DNA from: Obelidium mucronatum
Taxonomy: Eukaryota; Chytridiomycota; Chytridiomycetes; Chytridiales; Chytriomycetaceae
DNA: 64,000 bases
Reading direction: 5' to 3'
Assembly (NCBI GenBank): GCA_025765595.1
Contig: JAIVFH010000117.1
Span: 35,834 to 99,833 of the forward strand
Positions 10,604 to 21,900 of the stretch are shown here, piece after piece (within the stretch, counting starts at the first letter, position 1; the number at the start of each line of letters is the position of its first letter). Below the pieces are notes generated by a model. The model was not told the origin of the DNA, did not search any database, and was given only the letters and a program-made list of their open reading frames with translations. A program made the translations under genes and the position numbers.

Positions 10604-12055
10604 ATGTGCAACACACAACAGTCCGACTCCATCCCATTCGATGACATCCCGTTCGATATTGTTGAAGACATTCTGAGACACATTCCAATCAATCCTGATC
10701 TGATTAGCGCAGCGCTGGCTTCAAAACAGCGAATTGCCCCATCAATCCTCCAATCAATCCCATTTGCCAGACTCCACTTCCGCACCCAACACTCAGAATC
10801 CAAACTTGGCTTCTGGGAGTTTCTCGATGCATCCGGAATTCAGTACGAACGATGGCTGGCTTTGCCGCTCACCTACAAAACGGCAATCTACCAGGAGATC
10901 CTTACTGCCAACGACTGGGAACACGCCAAAACTATACCGGATCCCCAAAACAAGAGCTTAATGTGGCCAGAATCTTCGGCTTTACCCCATGACCAAGCAT
11001 TGAGCATCTACCGATACCTTGTTGACAACCACTTTGATTTCACCCAACAAGAAACTCGAAGCATTCGTTGGGCGGCTTGGAACAACCAAGTCGAATTAGT
11101 CAAAATTATGCTCAAAAATCCGTCTATTGACCCAAGCGTGAGGGGAAACATTGCTTTTCGAATTGCCTGTCAAAGCGGATTCCTAGCCATAATACACATT
11201 CTTTTGGCTGACCCCAGAGTCCACCCTGGAACAGAAGCTGGGGATAATAATCCAATCAAGGTTTCTTCAGAACGTGGACATTTAGAAATTGTTGAGCGGC
11301 TCTTGCAAGATCCGAGAGTCGACCCAACCAGCCAGCATAGTCGGAGTGTCCGCATTGCTTGCAAAAACGGACACTATGAAGTTGTACGTCTTTTGCTGGC
11401 TGATGGTCGTGCCGATCCATCCGAAAACAACCAGCAACCAATTCGAGATGCTGCCGCAAAAGGGAGCACTGCTTTGGTCGAACTGCTTCTAAAAGATCCC
11501 CGAGTTGATCCAACAGTTGGTCACAGCAATCCTCTAAGATGCGCAGCAGCTTCCGGTCACGTCGAAACAGTCGAACTCCTCCTCAAAGATCAACGCGTGA
11601 ATGCAGCCGACAGGGAAAACTACGCGATTAGAGTAGCAGCCCAGAAAGGCCACGCTGGCGTAATCCGCCTCCTCCTTGATCAACCTGGCGTCAACCCAGC
11701 CACAGACAACAACTGTGCAATCCGTCTCGCTACCCAACATGGCCACATTGAAACCGTGAAGCTACTGATCCAAGATCCACGCGTTACCGTGGCCGGGGAT
11801 GTTATTCTTGGACTTGCTGTGCAATCGGGACACTCTGAAATGGCGAAACTGCTCCTCGCACATCCCATAGTGCGGAATAGCGTTGACTTGAAATCTGCTG
11901 CTGCTGCCGGAAAAATTGGAATTGTGAAAATACTTTTGGCCGATACGTCGTTGATTCCTAAAATGGACGGCAGCGCTGCCATGATGGCCGCACTTAAGAA
12001 TGGTCAAATGGAAGTGTTCAACTTACTATTGGAACGATTTTCTGCGGATTTTTAA
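10604..12055 (+). CDS. F-box-like protein with about ten ankyrin repeats
   Basis: Single exon, 483 aa. The N-terminus (to ~150) is the family module shared with 2969-3763: IPFDIVEDILRHIP, IPFARLHFRTQH, WEFLDAS and ANDWEHAKT, then SLMWPE. From ~155 to the end run about ten ankyrin repeats with the consensus GHxExVxLLLxDPRVDPxxxxxxAIRxA. Interspersed RIACKNGHYEVVRLLL-type units make it a regular protein-binding solenoid. F-box-like plus ankyrin proteins typically serve as substrate adaptors of SCF ubiquitin ligases; binding partners are unknown. The frame is intact, so this is probably the full-length family member of the pair. Confidence 0.85.
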   Translation: MCNTQQSDSIPFDDIPFDIVEDILRHIPINPDLISAALASKQRIAPSILQSIPFARLHFRTQHSESKLGFWEFLDASGIQYERWLALPLTYKTAIYQEILTANDWEHAKTIPDPQNKSLMWPESSALPHDQALSIYRYLVDNHFDFTQQETRSIRWAAWNNQVELVKIMLKNPSIDPSVRGNIAFRIACQSGFLAIIHILLADPRVHPGTEAGDNNPIKVSSERGHLEIVERLLQDPRVDPTSQHSRSVRIACKNGHYEVVRLLLADGRADPSENNQQPIRDAAAKGSTALVELLLKDPRVDPTVGHSNPLRCAAASGHVETVELLLKDQRVNAADRENYAIRVAAQKGHAGVIRLLLDQPGVNPATDNNCAIRLATQHGHIETVKLLIQDPRVTVAGDVILGLAVQSGHSEMAKLLLAHPIVRNSVDLKSAAAAGKIGIVKILLADTSLIPKMDGSAAMMAALKNGQMEVFNLLLERFSADF

Positions 12056-12453
12056 TTGTCCATGAAGGTGCCAAAGTTGATAATAAGCATCAATCACATA
12101 TCTCCATCCACCCCATCGCGTTCGTCTGTTTTGTATCTTTCGCAACCAATTAACTTTCCGATTCCACTTCCAAACTTACCATTGTATCCGACAACTTTCG
12201 TTGGCGACACCCCTGAAACTGAATAGGCAACCAACTTAATTTAATCATGCAAACTTAATTGACGGTTCCTAATCTGTATGAACACGTCCGTAATTTCTTC
12301 AATCGAAAGGGTCTCGCTTGCATTCCACATCTTCCTTTCCAACAACCACAAATAAGCAGAAATCATTTCACTTAGAGACGGTAACTTTTTGGTGAGGGGT
12401 TGAGTCGGCCATTTATTTATTATTCAAAATAGAGCAAAATAGTATACCACAAC
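12056..12453. other. intergenic between convergent genes
   Basis: AT-rich 3' flank shared by the ankyrin gene (+) and the nitroreductase gene (-). I see no open frame, RNA gene or repeat here. Confidence 0.5.
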
Positions 12454-13155
12454 TCAAACAAAGGACAAAAACCTCTGTTCAATTGGAACACGCGTTTTTT
12501 CTGGTAGAAGTACCGAGGAATCCACAGCCCCAAACGGCAATTGAGCAATCAACTTCCACGAAGACGGCAAATTGTACTTTTCACAAGTTTCTTTCCCGGT
12601 AAAAGCTTGAACATGTTGCAACGAGGCTCCCAGCCCTGCATCGGCAAGAGCCGTCCAGATGACAAACTGAAGCATTGCATTCGAGTGATTTCTATATTCC
12701 TCCGCCATTGAAGGAGCCACGGAATAGTCTTCGTATATGAGTACAGTTCCGTATCCGTTCTGAAATCCTTGGAATCTTTTCACGGTCGCGGATAACTGCG
12801 TGTTTGGTTCATTTCAAGTTGAAAAAAGGGTGTCACCACGAAAACGCACATGATCTCCAGTTTGAACTTTCCGTGCATTCGAAATCGCTATTTGCCAAAA
12901 CCAAGACTGTGCTTCTTCAGTAAGGAGGATTGCACGGGAAGATTGTGAGTTTGATGACGATGGGGAATGAGTGAGTGAAAATCGAATCAAGTCCTCAATT
13001 TCAGCTGTTGACAAGGGTGATTTGTTTGTTATCAAACGATGCGATCGACGCTGGATAATAGCTTCAGAGAGCTTTGACGCGGTCATTTTGTTCGGTAATG
13101 TTTTAAAGGGGGATTGCGTGTTTGTTCTTGAAATCGCACGAGGTGATGATATCAT
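12454..13155 (-). CDS. nitroreductase-family oxidoreductase (Frm2/Hbn1-like)
   Basis: Two exons, 13155..12850 and 12795..12454, joined in phase 0 with a GTGCGT donor and a 54-base intron; 215 aa. A second ATG at 13086 (MTASKLSEAI) would give the usual family start and may be the real one. The landmarks match the small fungal flavin nitroreductases Frm2/Hbn1: AIIQRRSHR near the start (the FMN-phosphate arginine region), NSQSSRAI, FQNGYGTVLIYED, and TALADAGLGASLQH with LPFGAV toward the end. These bind FMN and use NAD(P)H; yeast homologues link to oxidative-stress and lipid signalling. Substrate unknown. Confidence 0.8.
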
Positions 13156-13386
13156 ATACCGTGAACAGACATTTCAAAATGCACCGTTCAATAAATAGAA
13201 TGTTGAAATATTTCCTCCTTTATTCCTTTATAATAATATTAAACCCTCATTTAATTTTATACTTCGAACTTTTTTGTGGCAGTGTGTGGCGAAGTCACTT
13301 TGCACAAGCCCCCAACATTTATAAGAGCTCCCCTTTTGCCCTTAACATTTAATATCAAAACCAATACCGTTTATCTGATTCTGCCA

Positions 13387-13629
13387 ATGAGTTCCTTCAA
13401 AGATCAAGTGCTCTTTCAAACTTCGGCTGTTACCAAAGTTCAAGAACCTTCAAATACCAACGACTATGATGAATACTTTGATGAAATGTACGATGCATAT
13501 GATCACGAAGACTTTAGTCCACAACAAGGTCGATTGGAGCGCAACAAGCGAACTTTGGGGACACAAGTTTACAACTCTAAACATATTCGTATTCAAACCG
13601 CAAAACAAGAAAAAATAAAGAAACGATGA
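13387..13629 (+). CDS. small basic-tailed protein, twin A (GRLERNKRT motif)
   Basis: 80 aa, single exon, no signal peptide. An acidic Tyr/Asp-rich middle (DYDEYFDEMYDAYD) is followed by the motif SPQQGRLERNKRTLGTQVY and SKHIRI, then a Lys-rich end. The next gene downstream (13892-14194) repeats the same order, acidic-aromatic block then SPQNGRLERNKRT, so the pair is a tandem duplication. I do not recognise a named family. The acidic block plus conserved basic motif would suit a nucleic-acid or chromatin partner, but that is speculation. Confidence 0.6.
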   Translation: MSSFKDQVLFQTSAVTKVQEPSNTNDYDEYFDEMYDAYDHEDFSPQQGRLERNKRTLGTQVYNSKHIRIQTAKQEKIKKR

Positions 13630-13891
13630 TTGAAATATCCATGTGTTGACATCCTTGCTGAAATTAAATGATATTAATGTGCTGTGCCCAACTTTACCCA
13701 TACAGCTGACGAAAAGCCTATTATGGAGCTGAAGGAAACAATTGCGCCGATTGGAATTAATCATTCACCTAAAGAGAGAGTCGGACTTCTCTGTGGCAAA
13801 GTTACTTCACAAAGGCCGATCAATGGTGAACAATATAAAGCTTGACACAGACCCACACAAAAGCACCGATTTATCCAAAGCGTTTAGATAA

Positions 13892-14194
13892 ATGAGTTCT
13901 ATTCCTAGCATGTCGCAAGATCCTTATAAAGTCATATGCGAAGCAAGTGCCACAGAAATGGTCGTCCAATATTACGGCGAATATTTTGATGACATGTACG
14001 AGTCAGATTATATCTCAGAATATGAAGCTGGAGATTCCTATGACTACGAAGACTTAAGTCCGCAAAATGGACGATTAGAGCGTAACAAACGAACTTCAGG
14101 AACACAAGTTTACACGTCCAAACATCTTCGCATATTCGCATTCAAACTACAACCTCATCATAATAAGAAAAAAGTAAACAAGACAATAATGTAA
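13892..14194 (+). CDS. small basic-tailed protein, twin B (GRLERNKRT motif)
   Basis: 100 aa, single exon. It shares with twin A an acidic aromatic stretch (EYFDDMYESDY...YDYEDL) and the motif SPQNGRLERNKRTSGTQVY with SKHLRI, followed by a longer Lys-rich tail. The core motif is ~85 percent identical between the twins while the N-termini differ. That pattern argues for selection on the motif. No membrane segment, no signal. Family unknown to me. Confidence 0.6.
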   Translation: MSSIPSMSQDPYKVICEASATEMVVQYYGEYFDDMYESDYISEYEAGDSYDYEDLSPQNGRLERNKRTSGTQVYTSKHLRIFAFKLQPHHNKKKVNKTIM

Positions 14195-14287
14195 CAATAA
14201 AATGATTCAAGAAAAACTATTTTTGTGTTTCATCAACTTGAATATCATATCCGAGCCCCATAAACCTGCGCCTTTTCCAGCACAGAT

Positions 14288-14985
14288 TTAACTTCGTTTT
14301 TTTTCAATGCGAGGAAAATCATCGTACCTTTTGGGTGGGTGGAGCGAGATTATTAACTCATGAAAACGGAAAAGCAACCATTACCATAAGGCAACATCCC
14401 GCCCTTTTTGAGGTTGCACGGGAACAAAAAGCAAGTTAACCAATTTCGCGATGTTGTCACAGCTGCTTGGAATACCAACAGGGGCGGCTACCACAAGATA
14501 TGCTGGACCCATACTCTTAATGATTTTAATTGCGGTCCTCATAGTACTGCCTGTCGTAATTCCATCTGATGACACAAAAGCAGTGCATAAAGTAAATAAC
14601 GCGTTTTCTTGAAACAATGAAAAATACCATCAACCAAGAAAACAGTTCGTTCCTTGACATCAAGCGCCGAAGATTGTCCCCAGTATTTCGTGCCATGATG
14701 TATGTCCAGCATATTCAAGGGAACGTTGAAGGCTTTTGTCACTGACGCCGCGACAAGAACGCCTCCACCGGATGTGGCAACGACGATTGGGGAGTATTCT
14801 CCCGTTGGAATCTGTGATTCCAATAAAAGATTGGCGAGATGGTCTCCAGCCTCGGTCCTTTGCGTTCGAAAGAGTTTGACTCAGCACTGTTATAGATGTG
14901 TGTTTTGCTCTCACCTGTCGTGAAACGCCTGGATATTGATTCTGTTCTTGGGAGCAGCCCAAATTGATGTTATGATACTGTTCAT
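14288..14985 (-). CDS. phosphoribosyltransferase-domain protein
   Basis: Four exons: 14985..14915, 14857..14628, 14565..14385 and 14327..14288; 173 aa. The type I PRTase fold is recognisable. VVATSGGGVLVAASV corresponds to the N-terminal PPi loop region. The PRPP-binding motif VFLVDDGITTGSTM is assembled exactly across the third intron. The end LWYDDF corresponds to the usual LWYEDF of stand-alone PRTases. Its closest type is the bacterial stand-alone PRTase rather than HPRT, APRT or OPRT. The product is therefore unknown; it may be a nucleobase salvage or regulatory enzyme. The last exon is only 40 bases but restores the conserved tail, which supports the gene model. Confidence 0.75.
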
Positions 14986-15150
14986 TGGTGAGTCTATTCG
15001 GGAAGGTTTATTACTGGTGTGACTTTCGTAATGAGCTCTTTAAAAGGCGGGAATCCTGGCGGCTGAGCTATCCGCCCCCACAGCCTTCAGCAGGAAAATA
15101 AAAAAGCCTCTTCTTCAGCCTCGAAGAAAAGTATCAAAAAAATCCAAACC

Positions 15151-16707
15151 ATGGCCTCCACATTCGAAAACGAGATATGGGTCGGGGGGATAGCAGCCAA
15201 AGATGATACACGCCTAAGAGAAACCCATTCGCAGGGAAGCAAGCTGTACAAGATTTTAGACTCTAGAGCCGGTTACTTCTTTGGCCGCAGCCGTCGCTAC
15301 AACTCGGACTCCGAATACGGATCGGATTCTGACACTGGTGGAGCTAGTAGTGGCGATTCTGAGAGTTCACTGCCTCGTTTGACAACATCTTCTTCAAAGT
15401 CCTCAAATGGCCTCTTTCGAAAGCAGAAAAGCGTCAGCAAAGTGGATTCTGAGTCCGATAGCGATACAGAGGGACCACGGGCGAAAATGTCCTTCAGCTT
15501 CTTGAAAAGCACATTTGCCGCCGAAACGTCACAAAGCCGAAGCGCAGACAGTGGAAGCAATGCTGAATCTTCTTCTTCAACTGATATCTTTAGAAACATT
15601 CTCAATGCTCCAAAGGCAGCGCGTTCTTCTTCAGAACATCCTCCGTTGCCCACTCCCAAACAACTATCGCCGATAAATCAGCGCGGCTCTTGTACTCCAG
15701 ACACTCGTTCGATTAGCTCAAGTTCTCAATCCAACTCAGAATCTTCTCTCAACGAAAAATACGGAGCTGCTTCGAAAACGGAATTGGGACACGGTGCAAC
15801 GGCCATTGTTCGGCTTTGCATATCAATGTCTGGCGACAACAAAAAATACGCAATTAAGGAATTCAATTCGAAAAAGAAAAACGAAGACCAGAAAAGTTAC
15901 ATCAAGAAACTGACGTCGGAATTCAATATTAGTAGCTCTCTTTTGCACGAAAACATTGTTCGTACTGTTGATTTGATACAAGATGATCGTAAAAAGTGGT
16001 GCGCTGTGATGGAGTATTCAGAGGGCGGGGACTTGTTTTCAAAGATCCAAGGGGGATCACTTCATGACCAGACATTGATAGACTGGTATGAGTCACATAG
16101 GGGGATATACAAATCGTGTGTTTAAAAATGTTTTTATTCCGGCAGTTTTTTCAAGCAAATTGTGGCTGGTGTTGCTTATCTCCATGCTGTTGGTGTCGCC
16201 CATCGCGACTTGAAACCTGAGAATATTCTCCTGGATAAATCTTGTCGCATACTCAAAATCACCGACTTTGGTGTGAGCACTGTGTTTCACTTGCCATTAG
16301 AAACCAAGTCAACAAAGTGCATTGGCCAATGTGGTTCTGGTCCATATATGGCTCCAGAAGTCTATCTCTTGAAACCGTATGATCCGGCTCTTGTCGATGT
16401 CTGGTCTATTGGAATCATCTACTATGTTATGACTTTTTCTTCAATGCCATGGTTAGAATCTAGAATAAGTGATATGCGATACAAGAAATACCTAGATGCA
16501 TTTGGCGCGTTTGGACCCATTGAGAGACTTTCGCCATTGAAGCGGCAATTAATGTATCGAATGATTCACCCCGACGTCAAAAAGCGAATCAACATCTGCA
16601 AAATAACATCAAGCGAATGGATATCAAAGATTTCTGTTTGCCGTGAAGGTACCTCTGAGTCTGAGGGAGGTGTAACTCATTCCCATGCTTGTCTTTCTGT
16701 GCTTTGA
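15151..16707 (+). CDS. Ser/Thr protein kinase with long Ser-rich N-terminus (Npr/Hal-like)
   Basis: Two exons, 15151..16085 and 16146..16707; 498 aa. Residues 1-205 are low-complexity Ser/Asp-rich, probably disordered and phosphorylated. The kinase domain spans ~210-480: glycine loop ELGHGATAIVRL, VAIK-type lysine in KYAIKEF, hinge MEYSEGGDLFSKI, catalytic loop HRDLKPEN (Asp ~333), DFG in KITDFGVS, APE in YMAPEVYL, and the DVWSIGIIY helix. All catalytic residues are present. The layout of Ser-rich tail plus short kinase resembles fungal Npr1/Hal5-type kinases that control plasma-membrane transporters. A Pma1-like H+-ATPase is also in this window, but linkage is no evidence of regulation. Confidence 0.85.
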
Positions 16708-16843
16708 ATACCTTAATACATATAAACCGGAATAAACCGGAGCCATTTTATCATGTGACCTTTTCCAACGTGTGAAATCAACTGATTGATTTTCTTCGAA
16801 ATTAACTTGCACGGGTCTCTCACGCCAACAAAAACCTCTTACA

Positions 16844-18730
16844 ATGTTGACAGCAATCACTCGGGGATCACTTCGACGTTCTAGTCCTAAGTACTTCTTA
16901 GGAGTATCAATACTCGCTAGGCCCAATGTGTCTATTGGAGTCCAGTCTGCTAGGCCAGCGCCTGTCAAGTTAAACTTCCATAGACCCTTCACATCCAGCG
17001 CCAGTCCATTACGTCCTTTCCCTCCTCCTGCTCGAAAGCCGCTATACAGATCAAAGGTCATGATTGGACTATTTATTGGTGGCTCAATTGTGTTGTTTGC
17101 CCTCACCCGAAAAAGAAAAGAGGTTCCTGTTCCAAAAAGAGACTTTGGCGATCACCTATTCACACGAGGAGATGTGCGAAAACACACTTCAAAAGAAACC
17201 GGGATTTGGGTGACTTCTGGTGATGGTGTCTATGATATCACAGAATTTGTTGATATCCATCCTGGGTAATGCAAAACCATCATCCATCTCACCTCTATTC
17301 AGCTGACATAAATGAATCGAATATTTAGTGGTGAACGAATTCTTCTGGCTGCAGGCCATTCAATCGACGCTTTTTGGGCAATCTTTGCTATTCATCAATC
17401 AGAGGAAACCCGCGAACTTCTTGAAACATATCGCATCGGAAACCTGATGCCTGCTGACCAAGATCCGACTTTTAATTCAGAGCGTGACGATACCACAGCA
17501 ATCACGCAGGCACTTGAACGCCTATTTCACAATGACCCAGTGCGAGACCCACAGCTTATAACGCGTTCTGAGCGGCCATGTAATGCAGAGACACCTCCAT
17601 CTCTTTTAACTGATTCTTTTGTGACGCCAAATAATCTGTTCTTCGGTATGTCGACATTTTTTGTTCAAGGGCGAAGTCTTAAATGTTGACTTTTCGTTTT
17701 CATAGTGCGGAACCACCTCCCAGTTCCAGAAATGGATCTCTCTGAGTACACCCTTGAAATCGATGCTCCCTGGGTGAAAGACCCAATCATCTTGACGTTG
17801 GACGACATCAAGTCAAAGTTCCCACACATTGATGTAATGACAACTCTTCAATGCGCTGGAAACCGAAGACGTGAAATGCACGACGTGAAGCCCGTCAAGG
17901 GTCTCCAGTGGACACAAGGTGCAATTTCAAATGCCGTATGGACAGGTGTCCCACTCGCCACCCTCTTGAAAGAAACGATCGGCTCCATCCCTGCTGAATA
18001 CGAAGCCAAAATCAATCACTGTCAGTTTCATGGAGCTGAAGGATATGGAGCTTCGATTCCAGTGGATAAAGCACTGGATCCAAAAGGGGATTGTATTCTG
18101 ACGTTTGCAATGAATGGCGAGACATTGCCGAAGGATCATGGATGGCCATTGCGCGCTCTTGTACCTGGACACGTTGCCGCCAGAAGTGTAAAATGGGTTA
18201 CGAAAATCGCCTTGTCGGAGGATGAGAGCGACGCACATTGGCAGCAACGGGACTACAAAGGATTCGGCCCTTCTAAAACTTTGGAACAAAGTGATTACGC
18301 CACTTCTCAAAGTATACAAGAGCTTCCAGTGCAGTCTTGTGTTACTGTTCCACAGCAAAACGATTCTGTTGAGATTGTTGATGGGAAAGTAACGGGCATC
18401 AAAGGCTATGCGTGGTCTGGTGGCGGTCGAGGAATAATTCGAGTAGATGTATCGATTGATGGTGGCAAAACGTGGACCGATGCAGTGCTTACCAAGCCTA
18501 ATCAGCCACCTGGTCGAGAATGGGCATGGACTCATTGGGAAGCGGAAGTTCCTGTGAATGTGGATAGAAACAAAGTTCCCGTAGAGATTGTTGTCAAAGC
18601 TGTGGATACTTCATATAATGAACAGCCACAAAGCTTTGACAGCACATATAATGTGCGTGGGGTATTGGTTAGCGCCTGGCACCGGGTCAAAGCAGAAGCA
18701 GTCAAAAAGAACTCGGAACCAGCTGCTTGA
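16844..18730 (+). CDS. sulfite oxidase (cytochrome b5 + molybdenum cofactor domains)
   Basis: Three exons, 16844..17265, 17329..17645 and 17706..18730; 587 aa. Oxidises sulfite to sulfate, passing electrons through heme to cytochrome c in the mitochondrial intermembrane space. An Arg/Ser-rich N-terminus with a hydrophobic segment (about 72-87) suits mitochondrial import with an inner-membrane stop. A cytochrome b5 domain follows, with heme ligands expected in DIHPGG and [11 protein letters not shown]. The Moco domain has [13 protein letters not shown] (molybdenum-ligand Cys ~296), [11 protein letters not shown] and [28 protein letters not shown]. The C-terminal dimerisation domain contains [11 protein letters not shown]. 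Complete and intact. Confidence 0.92.
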
Positions 18731-18958
18731 AATGCTATATTATGGACTTCATAGATGTATATTTGATTCTCTTTCGATTAAACTACCTCATAAGTGATGA
18801 TTAAAAAACTGCAATGGAAAGAGGCTAGCTTGCTCATTTATTTTATCTCTTCATTTCCATCCATCGATGCTTAATGCGATGGTTCCCTCAGTGAAGTGGG
18901 TAAGGCACTCTCTGCCATTTGTGATTTCGATGACCGCTTATATTTTACAATAATCTCC

Positions 18959-21900
18959 TCAAGCCTGCTTATGTTTGTTAAGACGAAGAATTTCGTGTTG
19001 ATGTTTTTTTCTTAACCTTTCTCTTGTGAAAGGCTTCAGCAAAACGTCATTCATCCCAGACGAGCGTGCCTCCTCGACTTGCTCGTTCCTTGCATTTCCA
19101 GTCACTGCTATGATAGGAATTCCGGAACATATATTTTGCACGGCTTCGTATTCACGGATCTTCTTAGTCGTATCTCTTCCATTTAAAATTGGCATTTCGA
19201 GATCCTGTAAAATCAAGCAGTCGGTGGAAAGCAAACATACTGAATCATTCAAACCATAAGTATCATGCAAATTTCATCCGTTCGAGTCATGAAAACGTCA
19301 TACGCTTCTTGTCCGTTTACAGCAGAAATGTACCCCTCTCCAATTTTTGTCAAATGTTTTTGAAGAACCATTCGATTTATATCATTGTCGTCTTGTTTTT
19401 TTGGCAGTTATAAAAGAAGGAGAATTTCTGGGCAAAATTTGAATTTAGTTACCGACAACCAGAACTTTTTCGCCGTTCAATTTCGATAACCCTGATTGTC
19501 TTCTTTGGCTTGATCGAGGTACCATTGGCGATGGGGTCAACTCTACGTAATTTGAATTCTGCCGAGATCGGTTTTCATTGACATTTTCTGCAACTGTGTC
19601 CACACTCTTTTCAACCGTCTTGGGGCAAGTATATCTCAACGGAATTATCACTGTAAACGTTGTTCCCACGCCTTTCGTACTCTCCACAGACACTTGCCCG
19701 CCCATCATATCTACAAGCCGCTTTGATATGAAAAGACCTAGACCAGATCCTCCGTACTCTGCATAGGTGCGATTCGATGCTTGCTGAAACTGTTTAAATA
19801 ATCGGGCTTTCTCTTCTTCAGTCATTCCAATCCCTGTATCACGCACTGCAATCTTCAAATTCGCACGACCAAGAACATTGCTAACATCATCTTAAAAACA
19901 AGTTTTTGGAATTAATGGAATAGATACTTCAGAGTGCTCCTTCTCCCACCTGTACTTCCTTCCCGTATCTCACGTTCGCAAAGGCTAGAATCCTTAAGCT
20001 CTGTAAATTCCGCTGAAAGCATTGCTCGAATATCTCTTTTGTCGGATTTCATTGTAAATTTGGAAGCATTTGCAACCAAGTTAATGACAATCTGGGTGAT
20101 TCTGGCAGGGTCGCCGAGAAAGTCAGATTTCCCAAACTGCTCGGAAAACTGGGGATCGACTTGAATCGTCAGCTTTGTCTTTTTGGTTATCATTTCGGCT
20201 TTGAAGGTACTGAGAACTTTTTTGAGAAGCTCTTTCGGATTAAAGGGGGTGGACTTTGATATACTGATTAGACTCATACTGGCAGGTTGAAAGCAGAGAT
20301 AAATCTTTGGTTAGTTTAAGAATTGTAATGAAACATGCAAGTACTTGAGTTTCGACAGGTTAAGCACATCGTCTGCAATAGTCTGTATTGAAAATACACA
20401 TAATCAAAAAACGCATCCAGGGTATATGATTTCGAACCTGCTGATGTTTCGCACATATGTCTATTGCATCTGTATATTCCCTTGCTTTTGTAGCAACTTC
20501 CTCTATTTCTGAAGGATTGAGTTCCCTTCTCTTGTCGAGCATTCCTGATAAATCACCAACCAGCTCAGCCAACAACATATTGCTGTTTTGAATGCCATTG
20601 AGTGGATTTCTCAGCTCATGGCATACCTAATTAACAATTTTCAGGTCGCCATCCTGGGGATCCTCGACAACCCACCATGTCGATGAATTTTTCAGAATCA
20701 ATCTTGGATTGAATAGCGTCATCGGCTCTCTTTTTTTGAGTCTCTTGCTCAAATTGGAATGCCTGAATTCGTTCTTCTTCAAGTAATTTCCGTATGGTGA
20801 TATCGCTCATGCAGCCTATGTGAATCAGACTTCCATCGGCTTCTGAATCTAAAATTGCTGAATATGGCAGATTAATTTTTTTTGGTTGAACCATAAATTC
20901 AAACGCAACTGCACAGCTGAACCCAAGAAATTTTCCCCGCAGCTGATGGTCTTATTCGGAACTCCAAGTTGACCACTGGCTCTTGGTTATTTATGCATTT
21001 TCTCCAATTTTCAAGAGTTTCCTCCTTATCGTCAGGATGGATTCTAACATCGTGGAGTGATCAGCTATATGTTCGAAACTTATTGGAAATTATTGAGTTA
21101 TGTACCCATCTGGTAGTACGCTATTCATTGAGCCTTCGTTGGCTGACATGAGTGAATCGATTCCTTCGAAACCGAACATTTGAGCAAACTTGTCATTTGC
21201 AAATAAGAGGTTGCCCTAAAAGAGAAAACAAGGGTTGATACTTGTATCTTCATGGGGTTTTTGATAATTATCGGGGTTGGACAAACCTGTTCATCGCAAA
21301 GGAAAAGACCCAGCGGAGATATCCGGGACATTTGCTCGTATCTTTATACACAAAGACAAAAGAATCTAAGTTTGGAAAAATAAAATTTGGTTTGTTACCT
21401 CTTCATTGCATGAGCAGAGTATTCTTTCTCTTTCTTGATATCATTCTCCAAGTGAGTTTGAATTGCAGAGCGCTCCAAAAGCTTCTGTATTTTGAAGATC
21501 ATTTCCCGCTGGTTGATTGGTTTCTCCTATTGTCCTTTTTGCTTAGTAGTGTTGCCCAACTGTTTACAAAGAACGTAATACCAAAAAGTCGTCTGCCCCA
21601 CTTTCAAACCCGTCAATCTTATTTCCAGTTCCACTAAAAAGAATAACAGGTATAGCTGCAAGATCGGATCGGCGGCGCATTTCCTTTACGAGTTGTAATC
21701 CGTCCAAAACAGGCATTCTGGAAAAAAAGACAATTTCAGATGACCTGCCAACTTTGCTTTAGTACCCACAGCACGTCGGAGACGACAAGGCTTGGCGCAA
21801 TTCTCTTCATGGCATTTAAAGCAGTATGACCATTGTCAAACGTTTGACACGACCAATACCTTGAAATGATTTGACTCAAGTACTTTCTCATATCTGAGTT

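Noticed and set aside
17927..18535. 202-codon minus-strand frame
   Set aside because: Shadow of the sulfite oxidase catalytic exon.
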